NCBI GenBank assembly: GCA_021158375.1
Contig: JAGGUS010000121.1
Location: 1-5,383, forward strand
Direction of reading: 5' to 3'
DNA from: Thermoprotei archaeon
Lineage (GTDB): Archaea; Thermoproteota; Thermoprotei; QMSL01; B3-G16
Length of the DNA: 5,383 nt
Position 1 is the first letter of the stretch. Each line of letters begins with the position of its first letter. Below are positions 1-4,952 of this stretch, piece after piece. Under the pieces are notes generated by a model. The model was not told the DNA's origin. It saw only the letters and a list, made by a program, of their open reading frames with translations, and did no database searches. Both the position numbers and the translations under genes were made by a program.

Positions 1-1
1 G

Positions 2-661
2 GCTAGAGATCTCATAAAGAAGGGTATTATAGGTAAACCTCATATGATAGTATGCCGTACACGAGACGGACTTCTAAATAATGGGACACACTATATTGAC
101 TTAATGAGGTATTGGCTAGGTGATCCTGAGACTAAATGGGTTATTGGACAAGTTGAACGTAAGACTGATCGCTTCGAAAGAGGAACACCTATTGAGGACT
201 TATGTATGGGACTTATATGTTTTGAAGGTGATGTAAGGGGAATAATAGAAATAGACCTTCCTGAAGACTCATCTCCGCGAGATCCTATCGTTTACGGAAG
301 CAATGGAATAATGATTGTAACTAGGAATAGCTTACTTGTCCTTAATGATAAGGAGAGAGGATGGCAAAAACTAGAAGCCCCACCTCAGAAGGATACCGAG
401 TTTTCAGAATTAATAGATTGGATTGAGGGACGTAAGGAGCATAGATCAAGCGCATACCAAGCCAGATATACTATGGAAATCATGATGGCGATTTATGAGT
501 CCGCAAGGACTTATAGTTTAATAAAAATGCCTCTAAAGACTAAGGACAATCCATTATTTATGATGATAAAAAGCGGGCAGCTGCCCATAGTTAAACCAGG
601 AAGATATGATATAAGGCTTCCTAAATCCATGTGGGATAAGCTAAAAATGCCTTGGGAGTAA
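2..661 (+). CDS. Gfo/Idh/MocA-family oxidoreductase, C-terminal part (5' end outside window)
   Basis: This is the C-terminal 219 residues of an NAD(P)-dependent sugar/inositol-type dehydrogenase. The frame is open to the window edge, and the codons before the ATG at 44 read ARDLIKKGIIGKPH. That matches the family stretch at the end of the Rossmann half, so the ATG at 44 is internal and the true start lies upstream. Visible marks are GTHYIDLMRYWLGD (fragment residues 28-41), where His30 sits at the family's catalytic histidine position, a beta-sheet domain, a DWIEGR motif, and a helix reading QARYTMEIMMAIYESAR near the end. A basic tail follows (LPIVKPGRYDIRLP) of the kind seen in some subfamilies. 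The position four before the His, often Asp, is Asn. The NAD-binding GxGxxG and the EKP lysine are outside the window, so cofactor and substrate cannot be judged. The gene ends 3 bases before the convergent creatininase-like gene. The family is clear; the substrate is unknown. Confidence 0.9.
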   Translation, partial: ARDLIKKGIIGKPHMIVCRTRDGLLNNGTHYIDLMRYWLGDPETKWVIGQVERKTDRFERGTPIEDLCMGLICFEGDVRGIIEIDLPEDSSPRDPIVYGSNGIMIVTRNSLLVLNDKERGWQKLEAPPQKDTEFSELIDWIEGRKEHRSSAYQARYTMEIMMAIYESARTYSLIKMPLKTKDNPLFMMIKSGQLPIVKPGRYDIRLPKSMWDKLKMPWE

Positions 662-662
662 A

Positions 663-682
663 ATTTATTTCTCCTTTTTCTT
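663..682 (+). terminator. T-rich tract, candidate archaeal terminator for the oxidoreductase gene
   Basis: Directly after the TAA at 659-661 the + strand is a pyrimidine tract with runs of three to five T. Archaeal intrinsic termination is known to use T-tracts in the non-template strand without needing a hairpin. The tract lies inside the 3' end of the opposite-strand creatininase-like gene, where it is the complement of the Lys/Glu-rich C-terminal codons (KKKEK). Termination here is inferred, not shown. Confidence 0.45.
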
Positions 683-1369
683 TACGAATTCTAGTACTTC
701 AGATATGTACCTTAAGGCATCTTCTACTATCCTATTTATGGCCCGTTTACCTTCATCTTTCGTGGCCTTGCTTGCCTCTCCCCATATACCATATGGAGAG
801 ATGTCAGTCATAGAAGCATAATCTAGATAATCTCTAGTAACGTGCGGGATGTAATCCTTAATATAATCTTTCTTAACTAGATCAGGACGTAAATATAACA
901 TTATTGATGTCTCTAATCGACCTGCATGTACATCCTTTGAATACCTAGTACCGAAATACATAGCTCCTAGGTCAACTAATATTATGAGCAAGTCTAAACT
1001 GTAATTTAGCTCCCTGATGACATTTCGCAGTACGAAATTAGCTCCATGACCGTTGACTATTATTAGCACTTCATAGCCATGAGAATCAAGCGCTTTAGCT
1101 ATATCCCTTATCAAAGAGCATAATGTTTCTATCGATAACCATATAGTTGCTTTAGACTTCTTGTGCTCTAATGAGAGACTATAAGGTATGGGAGGAAGGA
1201 GAAGGGCATTAAGGCTTGATGCTATACGTTTCGCCACTTCAAGAGATATTATTGTATCCGTTGATATGGGGAGATGAGCACCATGTTGCTCTAAACTACC
1301 TATTGGCAAAACGCACATCTTAGGGGATTCTCTCTCTATTTCGCGAGCGGTATTCTCATAAGTTAACAT
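665..1369 (-). CDS. Creatininase-family metal-dependent amidohydrolase
   Basis: This is a complete 234-residue cytosolic protein of the creatininase fold, which holds a two-metal centre and usually cleaves cyclic or linear amide bonds. The family includes creatininase, archaeal FAPy-type deformylase ArfB of riboflavin/F420 synthesis, and mycofactocin peptidase MftE. Signature motifs are PIGSLEQHGAHLPISTDT (residues 22-39, with metal ligands Glu27, His29 and Asp38), VNGHGANF (105-112, His108) and HAGRLETS (148-155, Glu153). All key ligands are present, so it should be active. The length is normal for the family. The ATG is supported by AGGTG ending 6 bases upstream, the only convincing Shine-Dalgarno in the window, and a TATA-like element lies further up. 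It lies 56 bases after the stop of the transglutaminase-like gene on the same strand, so it may be co-transcribed or use its own promoter. ArfB is possible, but I see nothing that decides for it; the substrate is left open. Confidence 0.88.
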   Translation of the reverse strand: MLTYENTAREIERESPKMCVLPIGSLEQHGAHLPISTDTIISLEVAKRIASSLNALLLPPIPYSLSLEHKKSKATIWLSIETLCSLIRDIAKALDSHGYEVLIIVNGHGANFVLRNVIRELNYSLDLLIILVDLGAMYFGTRYSKDVHAGRLETSIMLYLRPDLVKKDYIKDYIPHVTRDYLDYASMTDISPYGIWGEASKATKDEGKRAINRIVEDALRYISEVLEFVKKKEK

Positions 1370-1374
1370 AGTGA

Positions 1375-1379
1375 CACCT
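1375..1379 (-). promoter_or_regulatory. Shine-Dalgarno AGGTG before the creatininase-like gene
   Basis: On the minus strand AGGTG is followed by five bases and then the ATG at 1369-1367. It matches the archaeal GGAGGTGAT consensus over five bases. It supports this start and also means the mRNA has a leader. It forms one arm of the inverted repeat at 1375-1394. Confidence 0.55.
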
Positions 1380-1394
1380 AAGTTTAATTAGGTG
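1375..1394. repeat. Perfect 7-bp inverted repeat (cacctaa / ttaggtg, 6-base spacer) in the creatininase promoter
   Basis: The arms are 1375-1381 and 1388-1394, all seven pairs matching, with spacer gtttaa. The element lies between the TATA-like sequence and the start codon, and one arm contains the ribosome binding site. It could be a repressor operator. If the transcript starts upstream of 1394 it could instead be an RNA hairpin that hides the AGGTG. Either role is inference from position and symmetry. Confidence 0.45.
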
Positions 1395-1396
1395 GC

Positions 1397-1406
1397 ATTT
1401 TAAAAT
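1397..1406 (-). promoter_or_regulatory. TATA-like element for the creatininase-like gene
   Basis: The palindrome ATTTTAAAAT lies 28-37 bases before the ATG, with A/T-rich sequence on its upstream side. With the usual archaeal spacing of about 26 bases to the transcription start, the RNA would begin near 1375, giving a very short leader. The sequence is weakly specific because the whole gap is A/T rich. Confidence 0.4.
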
Positions 1407-1418
1407 AAAATCTTAAAA
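1402..1418 (-). terminator. T-tract cluster after the transglutaminase-like gene
   Basis: On the minus strand, three runs of four T (1415-1418, 1407-1410 and 1402-1405) follow within about 25 bases of the stop at 1428-1426. This fits an archaeal U-tract terminator and overlaps the TATA-like element of the next gene. Termination of the upstream gene and initiation of the downstream gene may therefore share the same short gap. A/T richness alone could also explain it. Confidence 0.35.
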
Positions 1419-1425
1419 TAGTATT

Positions 1426-2808
1426 TTATTCCATTAGGAAATTTATACAATATAGCTTAAGGCTCTCCATCGTTCGTTTATCCTTAACCTCCTCTATCCA
1501 TACTTTTCTAATCCATTCGGGATGATTAGTCCAGTGCGTATAGGCTATTAGCTGTCTATATTCAGTTTCTATAGGTAAGGGAAACTTCACAGTTAAATTC
1601 CTTTGGTCTCCAATATTGGATAAAGTCAAAGAGAAGCCCCTGGTCTGAACAACATAGTGTTTACGCATTGGAGGAATTCGCATATTCCTCCTACGAAAAT
1701 ACGGTAGGTGGCCCTTCAGCTCAAAATACTCCAAATCTGCTTTAGCTCTTCGGAGGCCATCCTCAGAATACCCATAGATGTGTCGCTCACCATAATTCTC
1801 ACGCCAAAGACATGGCCGCTCAGTATGCCAGTACATATGTATGGGAGCATCCTCATTTATCGCATAACCGAGTTCGCCAATCATATGCTCAACATTAGCT
1901 GATGGGAATTCCGCCCATAAGTCTCCTCGCTCTTCATAAGCAAGACTCCCTCTAGAGGTGTCCATAGAGCACCAATATCCCATACCGTTAGGTAATTGAA
2001 CCCACCATTGCGTTACAGGATGAGCCACTAGAGGTGCTGGTCTAGCAGGTATTTTAAGAGCTCTTAATAGAGCAGTTGTAAGCCGAGCAAACTCAATACA
2101 TATAGCTCTTCGAGTTCTCAACACCTCACTAGCAGTATAACACCACTCTTCAAAACTATGGCCCCATGCTCCAAAAGTGGTCTGCCATTCACCACATGTA
2201 ACATCATTAGGGAACTTGCGCATTAGATCATATTTTATATTCTTAACAACCCAATCATAAACTGCCTTCGCTATAACAGTCTGCTTCTTCCTTTTACTTT
2301 TAGGAATCGATGACAGTATTTCCTCAGCAATTTTAGAAACCAATGGATCTTCTGATTCAATATACTTTCCAGGGTTAAGGAAAGGCCTTATCTTCTCAGG
2401 GTACAAGGAGGGCTCTAAGATAGCGTCTAGCGTTGGTAAATTGGGTATTGTAGGCGTTATAGCTATTAAATACCCAAATAGTACTGTAAGTTCCTCTGAT
2501 AAGTATTCTGGAGCGTGTTTCTTATGAATAAGCTCTAGGTCTACTCTAATGTCCTCGTCCTTTATAATGTTGATATTACCTTGCATACCTTCTATATAAC
2601 CCTTTTTTAGAGCTATTACAATGTATCTAGGCGCAGCTACGGGAATGTTATCAATTCTGTATCTACCTGAACAATCTGAATATGTGCTTAGGGATGATCC
2701 ATAAATTCTCACTTGTGCATTACTTACTGGGCGGCCTTCATCATCTAAGATGGTGCCATATATAGATCCAGATGGAGTTAATGCTCTCCTTAGTGAAGTG
2801 AGATCCAT
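1426..2808 (-). CDS. Carboxypeptidase-regulatory-like domain fused to a transglutaminase-like core
   Basis: This is a 460-residue protein. Residues about 14-93 form a carboxypeptidase-regulatory-like (CarboxypepD_reg) beta sandwich: GSIYGTILDDEGRPVSNAQV, then SDCSGRYRIDNIP. Residues about 175-290 resemble a transglutaminase/cysteine-protease core: AVYDWVVKNIKYD, then RRAICIEFARLTTALLRALKIPAR (Cys237 in the nucleophile position), then QWWVQLPNGMGYWCSMD ending in Asp283. In the usual HAWVEV...D pattern the first residue is the catalytic His; here it is Gln267 (CAA, 2010-2008), exactly 16 before the Asp. His263 lies four residues earlier and might substitute. The middle is rich in Trp (residues 208-222), and the C-terminus from about 380 looks beta-rich. 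I see no signal peptide or membrane segment, and an in-frame TAA 12 bases upstream of the ATG rules out an earlier start. It could be an amide hydrolase, a crosslinker or an inactive binding protein; substrate unknown. Confidence 0.75.
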   Translation of the reverse strand: MDLTSLRRALTPSGSIYGTILDDEGRPVSNAQVRIYGSSLSTYSDCSGRYRIDNIPVAAPRYIVIALKKGYIEGMQGNINIIKDEDIRVDLELIHKKHAPEYLSEELTVLFGYLIAITPTIPNLPTLDAILEPSLYPEKIRPFLNPGKYIESEDPLVSKIAEEILSSIPKSKRKKQTVIAKAVYDWVVKNIKYDLMRKFPNDVTCGEWQTTFGAWGHSFEEWCYTASEVLRTRRAICIEFARLTTALLRALKIPARPAPLVAHPVTQWWVQLPNGMGYWCSMDTSRGSLAYEERGDLWAEFPSANVEHMIGELGYAINEDAPIHMYWHTERPCLWRENYGERHIYGYSEDGLRRAKADLEYFELKGHLPYFRRRNMRIPPMRKHYVVQTRGFSLTLSNIGDQRNLTVKFPLPIETEYRQLIAYTHWTNHPEWIRKVWIEEVKDKRTMESLKLYCINFLME

Positions 2809-2833
2809 ACATTGTATAAGTTAGCTTTAGGTA

Positions 2834-2859
2834 CTTATAGATTTGTTTATACGGTTATA
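2834..2859 (-). promoter_or_regulatory. TATA-like elements for the transglutaminase-like gene
   Basis: Reading the minus strand, TATAA occurs at 2839-2835, 2851-2847 and 2859-2855. The nearest lies 27-31 bases before the ATG at 2808, which would give a leaderless or nearly leaderless mRNA; the middle one would give a leader of about 12 bases. No Shine-Dalgarno is seen, in line with leaderless translation. Confidence 0.45.
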
Positions 2860-2866
2860 ATGTCGT

Positions 2867-2876
2867 AATTTATTTA
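2867..2876 (+). promoter_or_regulatory. TATA-like element for the DNA glycosylase gene
   Basis: AATTTATTTA lies 29-38 bases before the ATG at 2905, a distance that predicts transcription starting a few bases before the ATG. There is no Shine-Dalgarno close to the start; GAGGCG at 2878-2883 is more than 20 bases away and too far. Together with the opposite-strand elements it makes the 96-base gap a compact divergent promoter. Confidence 0.45.
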
Positions 2877-2904
2877 TGAGGCGTATCAATTAACAAATAT
2901 TCCG

Positions 2905-3480
2905 ATGAGTGTACTCAAGCAGACATTTTATCTAAGAAGACCTGATATAGTTGCCAGAGAACTCTTAGGAAAACTTCTCGTTAGGATATATAAAGGTATT
3001 AGGCTTTCGGGATTTATAGTTGAGACAGAAGCATATTTTGGAAGAGAAGACCCTGCTTCAAGAGCTAGGAGAGGAGGAGATCTAGCCAAGACTATGGAAG
3101 GAGAAGTTGGTGTTGCCTTAATATATGGCATTCATAGACAATGGCTCTTAAATGTCGTAGCTCATGAACTGAATAGTATTGGAGCAGTCCTCATAAGAGC
3201 TATTGAGCCCTTCGAGGGAATAGATATCATGAAGAAACTAAGGGAGAGTCATAATATAAAGAATCTGACTAACGGGCCTGGAAAGCTTACTAAGGCGCTA
3301 GCGATAGATAAGAGATTCCATAAGGCGCCTCTTTTCCTTAAGAATGGAGATTTAAGAATAGAAGAGGGCAGAAAAGTAAGGGCATGTGAAATAGGAACAT
3401 CGTTTAGAATAAACGTGTCAAGAGATCTGAGCATCCCATTAAGGTTCTATATTAAAGATAACCCGTTCGTTTCAAGGTAA
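2905..3480 (+). CDS. Methylpurine (3-methyladenine) DNA glycosylase, AAG/MPG family
   Basis: This is a complete 191-residue base-excision repair enzyme that should flip out and remove alkylated or deaminated purines from DNA. The family pattern runs along its length: ARELLGKLLVR (17-27), VETEAYFGREDPASRA (39-54), IYGIHRQWLLNVVAHE (73-88), AVLIRAIEPFEG (94-105), GPGKLTKALAID (124-135) and PLRFYIKDNPFVSR at the end (178-191). By alignment with human AAG, Glu42 matches the water-activating Glu125, Tyr44 matches Tyr127 and Tyr74 the wedge Tyr162. The position of His136 is Arg53 and that of Tyr159 is about Ala71. There are about two extra residues between the wedge Tyr and the conserved Asn (Asn83). 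These pocket changes may be typical of archaeal members. The gene is shorter than human AAG but normal for prokaryotes. It appears to be transcribed alone from the divergent promoter. It is a monofunctional glycosylase by family, with no lyase lysine expected. Confidence 0.93.
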   Translation: MSVLKQTFYLRRPDIVARELLGKLLVRIYKGIRLSGFIVETEAYFGREDPASRARRGGDLAKTMEGEVGVALIYGIHRQWLLNVVAHELNSIGAVLIRAIEPFEGIDIMKKLRESHNIKNLTNGPGKLTKALAIDKRFHKAPLFLKNGDLRIEEGRKVRACEIGTSFRINVSRDLSIPLRFYIKDNPFVSR

Positions 3481-3567
3481 GATATCTTGTATAATAATTG
3501 CTGGTGGTTATCCAAGCTTTGCTTACTAGTACCATTTAAATGTTATTTATGAAAAGCTTTTACGTTA

Positions 3568-3573
3568 CTATAA
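3568..3573 (+). promoter_or_regulatory. TATA-like element for the TIM-barrel glycoside-hydrolase-like gene
   Basis: CTATAA lies 30-35 bases before the ATG at 3603, predicting transcription from about 3597-3600 and a leaderless or nearly leaderless mRNA. A fuller ribosome site is absent; AGGGATC (3592-3598) resembles the archaeal consensus only with a gap. Confidence 0.45.
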
Positions 3574-3582
3574 CGATAATAA

Positions 3583-3594
3583 CCTAATATTAGG
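3583..3594. promoter_or_regulatory. 12-bp perfect palindrome cctaatattagg, candidate operator
   Basis: The palindrome sits between the TATA-like element and the start codon of the TIM-barrel gene, just before the predicted transcription start. A dimeric repressor bound there would block RNA polymerase. Its CCTAA/TTAGG arms also occur in the inverted repeat before the creatininase-like gene, but with a different spacer. No regulator is encoded in the window. Confidence 0.4.
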
Positions 3595-3602
3595 GATCAT
3601 TA

Positions 3603-4880
3603 ATGCTGAAAGTATCGAAGAAAATGAAGGTTTTACTTATAACTTTATTTGTAGCGATATCTGTATTAGTATGTGTGATATCGCGTGAAAATACCTCGAA
3701 AGGTTCTATTAAAACAGTGTATGTTAAGATATCTTGGAATGAAATTCTAAGTCGAGGAAGGTCTCTTAAGTTTGAGAGTCCTTATGCTAAATGGAAGAAT
3801 GGTCCTCCGAAGGATCCTAATTTCTTCCCATTATGTGTTTGGCTTCAGAATCCTAAGAATGCCGCTAAGTACAAAGAATTGGGCATAAATGTATATGTTG
3901 GTCTTTGGAAAGGCCCTACTGAAGAGCAACTTGAGGAATTACGTAAAGTGGGAATGTATGTGATTTGTGCCCAGAATGATGTTGCCCTTAGGTATATTAA
4001 TGACTCAATTATAATTGGATGGCTACAACCAGATGAACCTGATAATGCACAGCGACTTCCAGATGGAAGTTATGGCCCGCCTATTCCACCAGATAAAGTA
4101 ATTGAGGATTATATGAAAATGAGGACTACTGATCCAACACGACCGATATTACTTAACTTAGGACAAGGTGTCGCTTGGGATGAATGGTATGGACGTGGAG
4201 TGCGGACAAATCATCCTGAAGACTATCTAGAGTACATAAAGGGATGCGATATCGTTTCATTTGACATTTACCCTGTTGTCCATAAGGATCCAAAGATTGC
4301 AGGGAAGCTCTGGTATGTTGCAAGAGGGGTTGTGCGTTTACGAGAATGGTCAAGGGGTCAGAAAATAATATGGAATTGCATTGAGACTACTCGTATTGAC
4401 AATCCTAACGTAAAGCCAACTCCCCGTCAAGTGAAGGCTGAGGTCTGGATGTCGATAATTCATGGTTCAATGGGCATTATCTATTTTGTCCATCAATTTA
4501 AACCTGTATTCATCGAAGCAGGACTCTTAGCAGATAAGGAAATGTCTCAAGCAATAAAGAATATAAATAAGCAAATACTTGAACTAGCTCCGATCTTAAA
4601 CTCACCAACTCTTTATAGAAAGGATGCAGTGAGTGTAAAGAATGAAACGTTAATTTCGCCTATAGCATTGATGGTAAAAATGTATAACGGAACAATTTAC
4701 ATATTTGCTGTAAATGTCCAAGAAGAGCCAGTAAAATTAAAAATTACAATGGATGGTATGCCCAAAGGTTATGTAATAGAAGTCTATGGCGAAGGTAGGA
4801 TAATCACACCTAAATCATCCACGTTCGAGGACTATTTCGATGGTCTCGAAGTTCACATATATAGGATTGTAAGGGAGTAA
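3603..4880 (+). CDS. Secreted or membrane-anchored TIM-barrel protein, putative clan GH-A-like glycoside hydrolase
   Basis: This is a 425-residue protein. The N-terminus has a Lys-rich start and a hydrophobic stretch (residues 10-26, LLITLFVAISVLVCVIS-like), a signal peptide or anchor. Cys24 lacks the small residue before it that a lipobox needs. Residues about 74-300 read as an eight-stranded barrel: strands at 74-82, 95-102, 119-125, 137-143, 181-187, 216-224, 254-260 and 291-299. Strand 4 ends in QPDEPD with Glu145, and strand 7 ends in WNCIETT with Glu261. This is the 4/7 arrangement of acid/base and nucleophile in clan GH-A, although the residue before Glu145 is Asp instead of the common Asn. 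A beta-rich C-terminal domain (about 335-425) resembles those following such barrels. The ATG at 3603 is chosen; Met8 (3624) is an alternative that keeps the signal. Residues 178-302 are especially motif-like (NLGQGVAWDEWYGRG, VSFDIYP, EVWMSIIHGSMGIIYFVHQF). I cannot name the GH family or substrate. It likely acts on a sugar polymer outside the cell. Confidence 0.72.
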   Translation: MLKVSKKMKVLLITLFVAISVLVCVISRENTSKGSIKTVYVKISWNEILSRGRSLKFESPYAKWKNGPPKDPNFFPLCVWLQNPKNAAKYKELGINVYVGLWKGPTEEQLEELRKVGMYVICAQNDVALRYINDSIIIGWLQPDEPDNAQRLPDGSYGPPIPPDKVIEDYMKMRTTDPTRPILLNLGQGVAWDEWYGRGVRTNHPEDYLEYIKGCDIVSFDIYPVVHKDPKIAGKLWYVARGVVRLREWSRGQKIIWNCIETTRIDNPNVKPTPRQVKAEVWMSIIHGSMGIIYFVHQFKPVFIEAGLLADKEMSQAIKNINKQILELAPILNSPTLYRKDAVSVKNETLISPIALMVKMYNGTIYIFAVNVQEEPVKLKITMDGMPKGYVIEVYGEGRIITPKSSTFEDYFDGLEVHIYRIVRE

Positions 4881-4910
4881 CAAGACTGCAGAAATGTTTA
4901 AGTTCATAGG

Positions 4911-4918
4911 CTTATTTT
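4911..4918 (+). terminator. T-rich tract after the TIM-barrel gene
   Basis: CTTATTTT lies about 30 bases after the TAA at 4878-4880, in the 72-base gap between convergent genes. It fits a weak archaeal U-tract terminator. On the other strand the AAAATT at 4922-4927 gives a T-run of four about 25 bases after the TatD stop and could serve that gene. Confidence 0.3.
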
Positions 4919-4952
4919 AACAAAATTGAGATATTACTCCCTATTATTTCTC

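Larger units (their letters stand above)
3481..3602. other. 122-base intergenic region rich in perfect palindromes
   Basis: No small gene or structured RNA is apparent here. Besides the TATA-like element it holds catttaaatg (3533-3542), aaaagctttt (3552-3561), gtta-cta-taac (3564-3574) and cctaatattagg (3583-3594), all perfect inverted repeats. Short A/T palindromes arise often by chance in such sequence, but four in about 60 bases just before a gene is suggestive of protein binding sites. Confidence 0.4.

Noticed and set aside
44..46. ATG at 44 as start of the oxidoreductase
   Set aside because: The open frame continues upstream to the window edge and encodes a typical family segment (LIKKGIIGKPH), so the gene is cut by the window and this Met is internal.
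1708..1902. 64-codon + strand open frame
   Set aside because: Lies wholly opposite the well-supported transglutaminase-like gene, has no recognisable motif or ribosome site, and is a frame shadow.
2928..3131. 67-codon - strand open frame
   Set aside because: Antisense to the conserved core of the DNA glycosylase; no family features.
3249..3434. 61-codon - strand open frame
   Set aside because: Antisense to the glycosylase C-terminal half; no motif and no promoter of its own.
3660..3680. Lipoprotein signal at Cys24 of the TIM-barrel protein
   Set aside because: The residues before the Cys (VLV) lack the small residue at -1 expected of a lipobox, so a plain signal peptide or anchor is preferred.
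4153..4353. 66-codon - strand open frame
   Set aside because: Antisense to the TIM-barrel gene; low-complexity composition and no support as a gene.
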